A DNA stretch of 34,873 nt from an uncultured Treponema sp. (GCA_946186185.1 CAMHMJ010000030.1:1-34873); one strand, 5' to 3'. Positions 1 to 8,237 are shown, numbered from the stretch's first letter. The notes: generated by a model not told the origin, from the letters alone. Program-made: numbers and translations.

Positions 1-2324
1 TCGTCCTGCTGTTCCTTTGTAAGGTTGATGAAGCGTACTGCGTAACCAGATACACGAACTGTGAAGTTAGCATATTCAGGTTTTTCTGGATGTGCCTGGC
101 AGTCCTTAAGTTTTTCAACACCGAATACGTTTACGTTCAAGTGGTGAGCACCTGTGTGGCCTGATTCAGCAGACATATCGAAGTAACCGTCAAGTACGTT
201 TACAAGGTTTTCAATCTGTTCGTTCTTGTCATGACCAAGAGCACTTGGGTTGATAGTCTGAGTATTAGAAATACCATCCAAAGCGTAGTGGTATGGAAGC
301 TTAGCAACAGAGTTCAAAGACTTGATAAGACCCTTTGTTTCTGCACCATAAGATGGGTTAGCACCTGGGCTGAATGGAGCACCAGCTGGGCGTCCGTTAG
401 GAAGAGCACCAGTAGCCTTACCGTATACAACGTTAGAAGTAATAGTAAGGATAGATGTTGAAGGTTCAGAGTTGCGGTATGTTGGGTGCTTCTTAATCAT
501 GTTTACGAATGTCTTAAGGAGCCATACAGCGATGTCGTCTGCACGGTCATCATCCTGTCCGTAGCGTGGGAAGTCGCCTTCTACAGTAAAGTCTTTTACC
601 AGAGTTACTGTATCGATTACGTTTCCAGCCTTGTCTTTAACTTCTACCTGTTCGCGGTTAACATGAACTTTTGCATATTTCATTGCAGAAAGTGAGTCAA
701 CTACGTGAGAGAAACCTGCGATACCAGTAGCAAATGTTCTCTGAACATCTGTATCTTCAAGAGCAAGTTCTGCTGCTTCGTAGTAGTATTTGTCGTGCAT
801 GTAGTGGATTGCGTTCAAAACGTTTACATAAACGTCAGCAAGCCATTCAAGCATAGCAAGGTATTTCTTTTCAACTTCTTTGTAGTTAGAAGCATCGATT
901 ACATCAGCTGTGATTGGAGCGTATTCTGGACCAATCTGCATACCTTTCTTAAGACCTTCATCCTTACCACCGTTGAAAGCGTAAAGCAAAGCCTTAGCGA
1001 GGTTAGCGCGAGCTCCGAAGAACTGCATTTCTTTACCAGTCTTTGTTGCAGATACACAGCAACAGATTGAGTAGTCATCACCCCAGATTGGACGCATTAC
1101 ATCGTCATTTTCGTACTGGATTGAAGATGTATCGATAGAAGTCTGTGCACAGTATTTGCGGAAGTTTTCTGGAAGTCTCTTTGAGTAGAGAACTGTCATG
1201 TTTGGTTCTGGAGAAGGACCCATGTTTTCCAATGTGTGGAGGAAGCGGTAGTCGTTCTTTGTTACCATTGAACGGCCGTCCTGTCCAAGACCACCAACTT
1301 CAAGAGTAGCCCAAATTGGGTCACCAGAGAAGAGCTGGTTGTAAGATTCGATACGAGCAAAGCGTACCATGCGGAACTTCATTACCATGTGGTCTACAAG
1401 TTCCTGTGCTTCTTCTTCTGTAAGGATACCAGCTTTAATATCACGTTCGATGTAGATGTCGAGGAATGTTGATACACGACCAACAGACATAGCAGCACCG
1501 TTCTGAGTCTTAACAGCAGCAAGGTAACCGAAGTAGAGCCACTGGAATGCTTCACGAGCGTTCTTAGCAGGCTTAGAAATATCAAATCCGTAGAGAGCAG
1601 CCATTTCTTTCATGCCCTTAAGAGCATTGATCTGGTCTGTTACTTCTTCGCGGAGGCGGCAAACATCTTCTGACATTGTTCCATCACCGATGTTAGCAAA
1701 ATCTTCCTGCTTGTATTTAATAAGCTGGTCAATACCGTAAAGAGCTACACGGCGGTAGTCACCTACGATACGTCCACGACCGTATGTATCAGGCAAACCA
1801 GTCAAGATATGAGCTGAGCGAACTGCTCTGTGTTCTGGAGTGTAGATATCAAATACACCCTGGTTGTGTGTCTTATGATACTGTGTAAAAATCTTCTTAA
1901 GTTCTGGGTCTACATCATAACCGTACATTTCACAAGACTGTACAGCCATGTTGATTCCACCATAAGGCATGAAAGCTCTCTTAAGTGGTTTGTCAGTCTG
2001 AAGACCAACAACCTTTTCAAGGTCTTTTCCTTCCGGACAGATATATCCAGCAGGGTGTGAAGTAAGACCTGTAACAATGCTTGTGTCCATATCGAGGACA
2101 CCAGTGCGCTGCTTTCCGTCTTTACCTACGGAAACCTTGTTGTGCTCTTCTTTCTGGAGCTTCTGGAGTTCATCAAACAACTTTTTTGTTGCTGCAGTTG
2201 GACCTGCAAGGAAGCTGTTGTCTCCATCATACGGAGTGTAGTTGTTCTGGATGAAGTCACGTACGTTGATTTCTTCTTTCCACAAACGACCGGCGAAACC
2301 GTTCCATTCGTCTTTAGTTATCAT
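1..2324 (-). CDS. pflB: Formate C-acetyltransferase (pyruvate formate-lyase), 3' end cut by window
   Basis: Converts pyruvate and CoA to acetyl-CoA and formate by a glycyl-radical mechanism in the cytoplasm, the main anaerobic pyruvate outlet of a fermenter. Translating the minus strand from ATG at 2324 gives 774 codons without a stop. It reads as PFL throughout: DAYGRGR-like and [14 protein letters not shown] segments, [21 protein letters not shown], and the catalytic cysteine region [11 protein letters not shown] (three Cys codons at 1056-1064; E. coli has two). The glycyl-radical motif VSGYAVRF has its Gly codon at 45-47. Only about 10-15 C-terminal residues are missing. SD AGAGGT lies 6 nt before ATG. 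The activase PflA is not in the window. Identity is certain; the exact full length is unknown. Confidence 0.97.
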   Translation of the reverse strand, partial: MITKDEWNGFAGRLWKEEINVRDFIQNNYTPYDGDNSFLAGPTAATKKLFDELQKLQKEEHNKVSVGKDGKQRTGVLDMDTSIVTGLTSHPAGYICPEGKDLEKVVGLQTDKPLKRAFMPYGGINMAVQSCEMYGYDVDPELKKIFTQYHKTHNQGVFDIYTPEHRAVRSAHILTGLPDTYGRGRIVGDYRRVALYGIDQLIKYKQEDFANIGDGTMSEDVCRLREEVTDQINALKGMKEMAALYGFDISKPAKNAREAFQWLYFGYLAAVKTQNGAAMSVGRVSTFLDIYIERDIKAGILTEEEAQELVDHMVMKFRMVRFARIESYNQLFSGDPIWATLEVGGLGQDGRSMVTKNDYRFLHTLENMGPSPEPNMTVLYSKRLPENFRKYCAQTSIDTSSIQYENDDVMRPIWGDDYSICCCVSATKTGKEMQFFGARANLAKALLYAFNGGKDEGLKKGMQIGPEYAPITADVIDASNYKEVEKKYLAMLEWLADVYVNVLNAIHYMHDKYYYEAAELALEDTDVQRTFATGIAGFSHVVDSLSAMKYAKVHVNREQVEVKDKAGNVIDTVTLVKDFTVEGDFPRYGQDDDRADDIAVWLLKTFVNMIKKHPTYRNSEPSTSILTITSNVVYGKATGALPNGRPAGAPFSPGANPSYGAETKGLIKSLNSVAKLPYHYALDGISNTQTINPSALGHDKNEQIENLVNVLDGYFDMSAESGHTGAHHLNVNVFGVEKLKDCQAHPEKPEYANFTVRVSGYAVRFINLTKEQQD

Positions 2325-2360
2325 ATCTTACCTCTTATAAAAATATTATCGCATATATAA

Positions 2361-2427
2361 GGCGCACCTTAAACCGCCCGACCTGTACCTTCCGGCACCT
2401 CGCGCAGTCAGGGTTCGTCCCCGCTTT
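2361..2427 (-). promoter_or_regulatory. Folded 5' leader of pflB mRNA (candidate regulatory RNA)
   Basis: Between the predicted pflB start site (about 2430) and its SD lies a GC-rich island in AT-rich DNA. On the minus strand CCTGAC (2412-2407) can pair with GTCGGG (2382-2377). Inside it GTGCC-GGAA-GGTAC (2398-2385) forms a hairpin with a four-base loop, separated by an asymmetric internal loop TGCGCGAG/AG. It is followed by a small AAGG/CCTT hairpin with GCGC in its loop region, which could in principle kiss GCGC of the internal loop. I cannot match it to a known riboswitch with confidence. The ZTP (pfl) motif was considered because of its usual neighbours, but its conserved blocks are not clearly present. 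Confidence 0.5.
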
Positions 2428-2436
2428 TCTGATTAA

Positions 2437-2465
2437 ATAATACTCTAAAAAATAGTGAATTACAA
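2437..2465 (-). promoter_or_regulatory. Promoter of pflB (sigma70 type)
   Basis: Minus strand -35 TTGTAA (2465-2460), 17-nt spacer, -10 TATTAT (2442-2437). The predicted start near 2430 gives a 5' UTR of about 105 nt that contains the folded leader. Confidence 0.55.
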
Positions 2466-2673
2466 CATCACAAAAAACAAAACACGCTATATTTAGTGGA
2501 ATTTTGATTTTTTTCTGAATTTTATTTCCGCGAAAAATATGCATTTTCTGACAAAATGTATAAATATGAAAAATACGAATATTTTTGAAAAAAAATGCAT
2601 AAATTTACAAATACTTAAGAAGTAAAACAAGACTAAAGATATAAGAATGCCGGGTTCATTAAAAAGATATAGC
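2466..2673. other. AT-rich non-coding stretch upstream of the pflB promoter
   Basis: No credible gene here. It is about 80% A+T by eye. The only clear structure is an inverted repeat TATGCATTTT (2538-2547) / AAAATGTATA (2553-2562), 9 of 10 positions complementary, with a CTGAC loop. It could be a regulator site for pflB or simple low-complexity DNA. Confidence 0.4.
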
Positions 2674-2802
2674 AAAATTGGCTCTCGGCGTGAACGCGCC
2701 AGCAAAAAGCGGCAGTACCGCTTCGCGGTGGCTGAGTGCTTTTTGTGTCGCAACATGAGCCTACGCCAATTTTTATTTATCGTAAATAACTCGAATTTCA
2801 GG
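2674..2802 (-). repeat. Dispersed 3'-end repeat, copy A (after era)
   Basis: About 128 bp nearly identical to the reverse complement of 15598-15726; the only clear differences are a few bases near 2754-2760. In the sense of the upstream gene it begins CTGAAATTCGAG one base after the era TAG stop. It carries AAAATTGGC/GCCAATTTT inverted ends (2674-2682 and 2765-2773), a core hairpin ACCGC-TTC-GCGGT and an outer CAAAAAGC/GCTTTTTG stem. No open reading frame in it looks real. It may act as a 3'-UTR stem or terminator, or be a MITE/REP-like element. Confidence 0.85.
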
Positions 2803-3792
2803 CTATTTAGGTATGATTCGGCTTAAAGTGTTGTCGTGCTGACGCCAGTTCTTATCCACCTTTACCTGAAGGTCCAGTTCAACCTTGAAGGGGAATACGT
2901 CCCGGATTTTTTCCATGGAAGCCTGGCGGATTGCCTTTATCATGGAAGCGCCCTTTCCGATTACCATACCCTTCTGGCTTTCCCGCTCAACACAGAGAAA
3001 GGCACGAACCCAGATTTTTCCGTTTGGTCCCCGGCTTTCAAGGTCTGCGATATTTACATACAGACAGTGAGGAATTTCCTGAGTTAGCCGGTTTATGGCT
3101 TCTCCCCGGATGATTTCTGAGATGCGGAAAGCAATATCCTGATCGGTGTACATGTCTTCATCGTAGAGCGGGGGCTGAACAGGACTTATTGCGTAGAGAG
3201 CCCGCAGAACTTCATTTATTCCCTCGTCATTTTTTGCAGACATTTCGTATACACGGTCATCTGCCAGGGAAGGAATATGAGTCTTTACAAAGGCCCGGGC
3301 ACCGGAAACATTTGCTTCCCGGCTGTCGGTTTTATTTAAGGCAACAACAAGCCGGTCCGTATATTTTGAAGCAAGGGCAGCGTTCATTTCTTCTTCGCTT
3401 CCCGGCTCCCGGGTTGTATCAATTATATATAGAATACAATCTGCACCTTCAAGCTGTTCCTCGGTAACGGATTTTAAGCGAAGGTTCAGTTTCTTTTCTG
3501 ATTCGTGGTAGCCCGGAGTATCGGCAAAAACAAGTTGTCCCAGAGAAGTATTTACGATTCCGCGGATTGCATTGCGGGTTGTCTGTGGAATTGGAGAAAC
3601 AATTGAGACCGGCTCCTGGCAGGCTGTATTTACAAAGGTAGATTTTCCGCTGGAAGGGCGGCCCAAAATAGCAACAAGGGCTGTTTTCTCCCCGATATCA
3701 AGGGAAGCTGAAGCAGCTTTATTTGAAGCTGAGTTCGAAGCAGCAGAAGTCTGAGCTTCCGGGGCTTTTGTATTTTTGTCAGATTTACTCAT
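2803..3792 (-). CDS. era: GTPase Era
   Basis: Essential GTPase that binds 16S rRNA and helps mature the 30S subunit. The 329 residues show G1 GRPSSGKST (44-52; the usual GRPNVGKS is altered to PSSG), TTR in the effector loop near 71-73, G3 DTPG (91-94), G4 NKTD (153-156) and G5 SAK (185-187). A C-terminal KH domain carries the GxxG loop in VIGKGASMIKAI (from 277). The first 33 residues are an Ala/Ser/Lys-rich extension absent from most Era proteins, which are about 300 long. There is no Shine-Dalgarno before ATG 3792; a GATACT -10-like box lies 8 nt upstream, so initiation may be nearly leaderless. It follows rbr on the same strand after a terminator-like hairpin. Confidence 0.96.
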   Translation of the reverse strand: MSKSDKNTKAPEAQTSAASNSASNKAASASLDIGEKTALVAILGRPSSGKSTFVNTACQEPVSIVSPIPQTTRNAIRGIVNTSLGQLVFADTPGYHESEKKLNLRLKSVTEEQLEGADCILYIIDTTREPGSEEEMNAALASKYTDRLVVALNKTDSREANVSGARAFVKTHIPSLADDRVYEMSAKNDEGINEVLRALYAISPVQPPLYDEDMYTDQDIAFRISEIIRGEAINRLTQEIPHCLYVNIADLESRGPNGKIWVRAFLCVERESQKGMVIGKGASMIKAIRQASMEKIRDVFPFKVELDLQVKVDKNWRQHDNTLSRIIPK

Positions 3793-3800
3793 AGGAAGAA

Positions 3801-3806
3801 AGTATC
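3801..3806 (-). promoter_or_regulatory. Possible -10 element of era
   Basis: GATACT on the minus strand, 8 nt before the era ATG, without a clear -35. Its position would put the transcript start 1-2 nt from the start codon. Confidence 0.3.
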
Positions 3807-3816
3807 AGATTTTGAA

Positions 3817-3858
3817 TTAAATTAAAAGTGGGCGGAAGCCCGCATACAGGACTTCCGC
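3817..3858 (-). terminator. Terminator-like hairpins between rbr and era
   Basis: Minus strand GCGGGC-TTCC-GCCCAC (3843-3828) followed by TTTTAATTT looks like an intrinsic terminator after rbr. An overlapping alternative stem GCGGAAG (3858-3852) / CTTCCGC (3838-3832) uses the same bases, so the two folds exclude each other. Confidence 0.55.
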
Positions 3859-3910
3859 ATTACCAGGCAGATTTAACAACTGTCTTCGCTTTCTTAATAA
3901 AAAGACGAAA

Positions 3911-4447
3911 TTAGTAGTTATCTGCAGAAAGCTCGAAGTAGCTCTGCGGGTGTGCGCAAACAGGGCAAACCTTTGGAGCTTCTTTTCCAACTACGATGTG
4001 ACCGCAGTTTCGGCACTGCCAGATTGCATCTCCGTCCTTTGAGAATACTACCTTGTCTTCGATGTTTTTAAGAAGTTTTCTGTAGCGTTCTTCGTGGTGC
4101 TTTTCGATTGCAGCAACACCTTCGAACATTTTTGCAATTGATTCAAAACCTTCTTCACGGGCAGTTTTTGCAAAACCGTCGTACATATCAGTCCATTCAA
4201 AGTTTTCACCGTCGGCTGCAGCCTTGAGGTTTTCTTCGGTAGTTCCGATTCCGCCATTCAAAAGCTTGTACCACATTTTTGCGTGTTCTTTTTCGTTATT
4301 TGCTGTTTCTTCAAAAATTGCGGCAATCTGTTCGTAACCGTCTTTTTTTGCCTTGCTTGCATAGTAAGTATACTTGTTGCGGGCCATTGATTCCCCGGCA
4401 AAAGCCGTCTGCAAGTTCTGTTCAGTTTTTGTTCCTTTTAAGTCCAT
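3911..4447 (-). CDS. rbr: Rubrerythrin
   Basis: Diiron peroxidase that reduces hydrogen peroxide in anaerobes, using electrons passed through its rubredoxin domain. Length is 178, typical of a short rubrerythrin. The ferritin-like four-helix domain spans about 1-130, with ligands E19, E52/H55, a Glu pair near 98-102, and E115/H118 in IEKHHEERY. The C-terminal rubredoxin-like Fe(Cys)4 site is C145xxC148 and C161xxC164. SD AGGAGC sits 5 nt before ATG 4447. Fits the oxygen-sensitive glycyl-radical enzymes nearby, though they are not in one operon. Confidence 0.97.
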   Translation of the reverse strand: MDLKGTKTEQNLQTAFAGESMARNKYTYYASKAKKDGYEQIAAIFEETANNEKEHAKMWYKLLNGGIGTTEENLKAAADGENFEWTDMYDGFAKTAREEGFESIAKMFEGVAAIEKHHEERYRKLLKNIEDKVVFSKDGDAIWQCRNCGHIVVGKEAPKVCPVCAHPQSYFELSADNY

Positions 4448-4475
4448 TTTTTGCTCCTATAAACTTATTTTTAAA

Positions 4476-4518
4476 AGGTCAAATTTCACATTCAACCTAA
4501 AAATCTACAATGTGACCT
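4476..4518. promoter_or_regulatory. Operator-like inverted repeat upstream of rbr
   Basis: Nested symmetric arms: AGGTCA (4476-4481) with TGACCT (4513-4518), and TCACATT (4486-4492) with AATGTGA (4509-4515). It lies 29 bp or more upstream of the rbr start, over weak -35/-10 candidates. It does not match the PerR or Fur consensus that I know. Could be a regulator site or an RNA stem. Confidence 0.35.
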
Positions 4519-4555
4519 GTAAGCTGATTTTCACTCTTCCCGTCGTTCCACCGTT

Positions 4556-5023
4556 CTAAACCGAGGCCTTTTCCGGCACTTCAACGATTGTTACAAGAAG
4601 TCCGTATGAAAAAAAGAACTCCTCCGGCAAAAACGGAATGAAAGAAACTTCGAACCACTGCTCCGAAACGGATTTGAAAACAATTTTTTTCTCTGCGGTA
4701 ATGGTTTTGAAGTTCCGGATTTTCTCCGGACTTCCGATATAGTCGCTGAACAGATGACGATACTCACTGCTGACATTATTTTCTACCCAGTAACACAGAA
4801 TTTCATCCAGGGTGTAAATAACCGGCTCTCTGGAATGAAGAAAAGCCTGAGCTTTAGAAGGAGAAGCTTTCTTTTTTGGGGCACAATAGTCGATACACTT
4901 ATTCTCGTCCGGCAGAAGCAGATAAACAGCCTGATAGGACTCGCAGAGCTTTTCAAAAATTTTTGTGCGGTAAAATTCAACGTCCATTTTTTCTATTTTA
5001 ACTGTCCGAAAGGTATTAGGCAA
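4556..5023 (-). CDS. Small protein, PAS-like, function unknown
   Basis: 155 residues if translation starts at TTG 5023. An in-frame ATG at 4986 (MDVEFYR...) gives 143 residues. Neither has a convincing SD. The segment YRTKIFEKLCESYQAVYLLL at the start and WFEVSFIPFL near the end resemble the first helix and late beta strands of PAS-like sensory domains that precede GGDEF or HD outputs in spirochaetes, but no output domain follows. No signal peptide or membrane segment. It lies downstream of the lipoprotein gene across a strong GC-rich inverted repeat, so it may be a separate unit. The PAS call is tentative. Confidence 0.6.
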   Translation of the reverse strand: MPNTFRTVKIEKMDVEFYRTKIFEKLCESYQAVYLLLPDENKCIDYCAPKKKASPSKAQAFLHSREPVIYTLDEILCYWVENNVSSEYRHLFSDYIGSPEKIRNFKTITAEKKIVFKSVSEQWFEVSFIPFLPEEFFFSYGLLVTIVEVPEKASV

Positions 5024-5050
5024 GTTTTATTTTCAGTTTGTATTTCAGTT

Positions 5051-5126
5051 TCCGAAGGCCGGGTACCCGGCCGGCCGGTTTTTGTAATTGCAACTCCAGA
5101 ATCAGCTTTCTGCCCCGACCTTCGGA
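5051..5126. repeat. GC-rich intergenic inverted repeat
   Basis: TCCGAAGGCCGGG (5051-5063) pairs, with one mismatch, with CCCGACCTTCGGA (5114-5126). Next to the left arm is a perfect palindrome GGCCGGGTACCCGGCC and then CCGGTTTTT. It probably ends transcription of the lipoprotein gene on the minus strand, or is a decayed structured repeat. Confidence 0.5.
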
Positions 5127-5139
5127 TTTTTCTGAAATT

Positions 5140-5685
5140 TTATTCTGCCTTTGGAGTCCATTCCATTGTTGACCAGGTTGAATCCGGATGTCTTTCCTTG
5201 AAGTTTTTTTCGGCATTTGCATAACCGTCGGCATAGGTGGTCTCAACGATATTCTTTTCGTAATCAACAAAAATTCTGATTACGCCAAGATTTGCAACTC
5301 CCGGTTTAATCTTGAATCTTGCATTTCTGTCCGTGTAATCCGGTTCCCGCCAGAACTGCCATACCCTGCTTTCATAGGACATGTCAGCTTCAATTCTCTG
5401 AATGCGGTAGGTTCCGCAGGGTAAATCCCGCTTTGAAATAATTCCAAGACCGTTACTTGTTAATGTGGTCTTCTTTCTGGTAGATACATTTTCAATGGTA
5501 ATTTTAATGCCGGATCTGAGTTCAGAGACATTGTCACCCCGTTTTCCGGTGTACTGAACTTCTCCATAAAGCAGGGTTGATTCAGCAGTTTTTGGCTCCG
5601 GAATTGAAGCACACCCCGCAAACAAAAGGCTGGCAAAAAACGCTGCAGACAATGCTGCAAAATGAATTAAACTTTTAGTCCTCAC
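5140..5685 (-). CDS. Lipoprotein of unknown function
   Basis: Start chosen at GTG 5685, because AGGAGG (5701-5696) stands 10 nt before it. The open frame extends upstream to 5781, but that part has no SD and overlaps the folded leader. The resulting 181-residue protein begins with a classic lipoprotein signal: basic VRTK, hydrophobic stretch, box LLFAGC with Cys25. The mature part has a beta-rich look: ITIENVSTRKKTTLTSNG, then a GTYRIQRIEA strand reminiscent of a PEGA or carboxypeptidase-regulatory-like beta sandwich. The second half is charged and aromatic. Envelope attachment is confident; the role is unknown. Confidence 0.8.
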   Translation of the reverse strand: MRTKSLIHFAALSAAFFASLLFAGCASIPEPKTAESTLLYGEVQYTGKRGDNVSELRSGIKITIENVSTRKKTTLTSNGLGIISKRDLPCGTYRIQRIEADMSYESRVWQFWREPDYTDRNARFKIKPGVANLGVIRIFVDYEKNIVETTYADGYANAEKNFKERHPDSTWSTMEWTPKAE

Positions 5686-5705
5686 TTTTTTTATTCCTCC
5701 TGAGA

Positions 5706-5783
5706 GAAAACAGCTGTGCTGTTTTCCTGATTGATTGAAAGCCGTTAAGAAAAATGCGAAAGCATTTTTTAGGCTATCCAATC
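5706..5783 (-). promoter_or_regulatory. Structured leader of the lipoprotein mRNA
   Basis: The transcript from the promoter at 5791-5819 would begin with a three-tier stem: GATTG/CAATC (5779-5783 with 5733-5737), AGCC/GGCT (5772-5775 with 5740-5743) and AAAAATGC/GCATTTTT (5762-5769 with 5750-5757). A second perfect 8-bp hairpin GAAAACAG/CTGTTTTC (5706-5726) follows, 4 nt before the SD. This may protect the 5' end or control translation. Confidence 0.5.
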
Positions 5784-5790
5784 TTTATAT

Positions 5791-5819
5791 AGTATAATCC
5801 AGACCGGACTTGCATTCAA
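5791..5819 (-). promoter_or_regulatory. Promoter of the lipoprotein gene
   Basis: Minus strand -35 TTGAAT (5819-5814), 17-nt spacer, -10 TATACT (5796-5791). Predicted start about 5784, exactly at the base of the leader stem. Confidence 0.6.
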
Positions 5820-5875
5820 TAATTCAATAATAAAAATTTATATTTAAATTTATAAGTATTTAGCCCTGTCTTTAA

Positions 5876-5905
5876 TTGACGATTAGGCGCTATTCATAGT
5901 ATACT
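5876..5905 (+). promoter_or_regulatory. Promoter of nrdD
   Basis: -35 TTGACG (5876-5881), 18-nt spacer, -10 TATACT (5900-5905); start expected near 5912, giving a 45-nt leader. Overlapped by the NrdR boxes. Confidence 0.7.
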
Positions 5906-5934
5906 CGCAAACAGTTAGACGCTACATATAGCGT
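5887..5934 (+). promoter_or_regulatory. Tandem NrdR boxes controlling nrdD
   Basis: Two 16-bp sites: GCGCTATTCATAGTAT (5887-5902) and ACGCTACATATAGCGT (5919-5934). By my alignment they match the NrdR consensus acaCwAtATaTwGtgt at 11 and 13 of 16 positions. They start 32 bp apart, the three-helical-turn spacing known for NrdR. The first covers most of the -10, the second the early transcribed region, as expected for ATP/dATP-dependent repression. NrdR itself is not in the window. Confidence 0.8.
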
Positions 5935-5956
5935 AAATAAAAAAGAGGTGGGAAAA

Positions 5957-8119
5957 TTGAAAATCATTAAGCGTAACGGCGAAGAAGCTATATTCGACAT
6001 CAGAAAAATTGAAACAGCCATCACACATGCAAACAATGCAATTCCGGAAAACGACAGACTTTCTCCTGAATACATCAGTGCAGTTTCAGCAAAGGTTGCT
6101 GAAAGATGTACGGCCAGCAAGGTTCAGCTGAACGTAGAAGCAATTCAGGATTTGGTTGAAACCGAACTTATGAGAATCGGTGCATTTGATCTTGCAAAGG
6201 TTTACATCACATACCGTTACCGCCACGCTCTTATGCGAAAGGCGAATTCCACCGACAAACAGATTCTTTCTCTTCTTGAATGTGCAAACGAAGAAGTAAA
6301 GCAGGAAAACTCAAACAAGAACTCAACTGTAGTTTCGGTTCAGCGCGACTACATGGCAGGTGAAGTTTCCAAGGATATTACAAAGCGCTTCCTTCTGGAC
6401 GAAGATATTGTTCAGGCTCACAACGAAGGAATCATTCACTTCCATGATGCAGACTACTTTGCTCAGCACATGCACAACTGCGACCTTGTAAACCTTGAAG
6501 ACATGCTCCAGAACGGAACTGTAATCAGCGGAACAAAAATCGACACACCACACTCTTTCAGTACTGCATGTAACATTGCAACCCAGATTATTGCTCAGGT
6601 TGCTTCAAGCCAGTACGGCGGACAGTCAATTTCCCTTACCCACCTGGCTCCATTTGTAGAAGTAAGCCGCAAAAAACTCATCAAGGAACTGAACAAAACC
6701 GTTGAAGAAACCGGCGTTACCTTCACAAAGGAACAGTTCGACCACATCGTTGAGCGCCGCCTTGCAGACGAAATTACCCGTGGTGTACAGACTATTCAGT
6801 ACCAGGTTGTAACACTTATGACCACAAACGGTCAGAGCCCTTTTGTAACAGTTTTCATGTACCTGAACGAAGCTAAGAACGAACAGGAAAAGGCTGACCT
6901 TGCCCTTATCATCGCTGAAGTTTTGAGACAGAGAACTCAGGGCGTTCGAAACGAAAAAGGCTACTGGGTAACACCGGCCTTCCCTAAACTGATTTATGTT
7001 CTTGAACCGGACAACATTGAACCGGGCTCAAAATACTACTATCTTACAGAGCTTGCCGCAAAATGTACCGCAAAGCGCCTTGTTCCGGACTATATTTCTG
7101 AAAAGAAGATGTTCGAACTCAAGGAAGGAAACTGCTACCCTTGCATGGGCTGCCGTTCATTCCTTACAGTTTACCGCGACGAAACCGGCCGTCCTAAGTT
7201 CTACGGACGCTTTAATCAGGGCGTTGTTACAATCAACCTGGTTGACGTTGCCTGCTCTTCCGGCCGCGACCTTGAAAAGTTCTGGAAAATCTTTGACGAC
7301 CGCCTTGAGCTTTGCCGCCGTGCACTTATGCTCCGCCACAAGCGTCTTTTGGGAACACCAAGCGATGTTGCACCAATTCTGTGGCAGAACGGTGCCCTTG
7401 CACGCCTTGAGAAAGGTGAAAAAATCGACAAGCTTTTGTACAACGGATATTCTACAATTTCCCTGGGCTACGCTGGTCTCTGCGAATGCGTGCGCTACAT
7501 GACAGGTAAACCTCATACAGACCCGGATGCAACTCCGTTTGCTCTTGAAATCATGCAGCACATGAACGACGCCTGCGCAAAATGGCGGGAAGAAACAACT
7601 ATCGCCTTCAGCCTTTACGGAACACCGCTTGAAAGCACAACCTACAAGTTTGCAAAGGCACTTAAGATGCGCTTCGGTGAAATTCCAGGAGTAACAGACA
7701 AGAACTACATCACAAACAGCTATCATGTTCATGTAACAGAAGAAATCGACGCCTTCAAGAAGCTTACATTTGAAAGCCAGTTCCAGAAGCTTTCTCCTGG
7801 TGGAGCCGTAAGCTATGTTGAAGTTCCGAACATGGAAGACAACATTCCTGCAGTTCTTGCAGTATTGAAGCATATTTACGAAAACATCATGTATGCAGAG
7901 CTGAACACAAAGAGTGACTGCTGCCAGAAGTGCGGTTATACCGGAGAAATCCAGGTAATCAACGACGAAGACGGAAAGCTTATCTGGGAATGCCCTCAGT
8001 GCGGAAACCGTGACCAGTCAACCATGAACGTTGCACGCCGTACCTGCGGCTACATCGGAACCCAGTACTGGAACCAGGGACGAACCCAGGAAATCCAGGA
8101 ACGGGTATTGCATCTGTAA
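5957..8119 (+). CDS. nrdD: Anaerobic (class III) ribonucleoside-triphosphate reductase
   Basis: Makes deoxyribonucleotides without oxygen, using a glycyl radical installed by NrdG. I start at TTG 5957 (720 residues, reading MKIIKRNG). The GAGGTGG at 5945-5951 is well placed 5 nt before it, whereas the GTG at 5948 lies inside that SD. Order: N-terminal ATP-cone (IKRNGEEAIFDIRKIETAI), catalytic barrel with CYPCMGCR in the active-site region, zinc site CQKC...CPQC near the C-terminus, and the radical motif RTCGYIGTQYW just before the end. Driven by its own promoter with two NrdR boxes. The activase gene nrdG lies about 5 kb downstream instead of adjacent, with a block on the other strand between. 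Confidence 0.97.
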   Translation: MKIIKRNGEEAIFDIRKIETAITHANNAIPENDRLSPEYISAVSAKVAERCTASKVQLNVEAIQDLVETELMRIGAFDLAKVYITYRYRHALMRKANSTDKQILSLLECANEEVKQENSNKNSTVVSVQRDYMAGEVSKDITKRFLLDEDIVQAHNEGIIHFHDADYFAQHMHNCDLVNLEDMLQNGTVISGTKIDTPHSFSTACNIATQIIAQVASSQYGGQSISLTHLAPFVEVSRKKLIKELNKTVEETGVTFTKEQFDHIVERRLADEITRGVQTIQYQVVTLMTTNGQSPFVTVFMYLNEAKNEQEKADLALIIAEVLRQRTQGVRNEKGYWVTPAFPKLIYVLEPDNIEPGSKYYYLTELAAKCTAKRLVPDYISEKKMFELKEGNCYPCMGCRSFLTVYRDETGRPKFYGRFNQGVVTINLVDVACSSGRDLEKFWKIFDDRLELCRRALMLRHKRLLGTPSDVAPILWQNGALARLEKGEKIDKLLYNGYSTISLGYAGLCECVRYMTGKPHTDPDATPFALEIMQHMNDACAKWREETTIAFSLYGTPLESTTYKFAKALKMRFGEIPGVTDKNYITNSYHVHVTEEIDAFKKLTFESQFQKLSPGGAVSYVEVPNMEDNIPAVLAVLKHIYENIMYAELNTKSDCCQKCGYTGEIQVINDEDGKLIWECPQCGNRDQSTMNVARRTCGYIGTQYWNQGRTQEIQERVLHL

Positions 8120-8237
8120 AATCCCGGGGTTTTAGGGGCGGAGCGATTTTAAGCGGAGCCCCTAGGCGGTGGGGTAGCGGACAAGACCGGAGAAAATTGT
8201 CTGACGAAGACAGGCGATTTTCGAGGACTTGGGAGCG
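8120..8237 (+). other. Structured 3' region behind nrdD
   Basis: No gene. Successive stems can be drawn: AGGGGC ... GCCCCT (about 8133-8164) around a purine-rich loop, and GAAAAT ... ATTTTC closing a TGTCT-GACGA-AGACA hairpin (about 8192-8223). The GC-rich style resembles the structured block near nrdG. It could be a 3'-UTR element or a decayed repeat. Confidence 0.4.

Noticed and set aside
2361..2427. tRNA or ZTP (pfl) riboswitch
   Set aside because: No cloverleaf or anticodon arm; the ZTP conserved blocks are not clearly present, so only an unnamed leader is reported.
2493..2756. 87-residue minus-strand frame near repeat A
   Set aside because: Part of it is the repeat itself; the rest is AT-rich low-complexity translation.
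7157..7873. 238-residue open frame antisense to nrdD
   Set aside because: Shadow of a highly conserved gene on the other strand; no SD and no recognisable protein.
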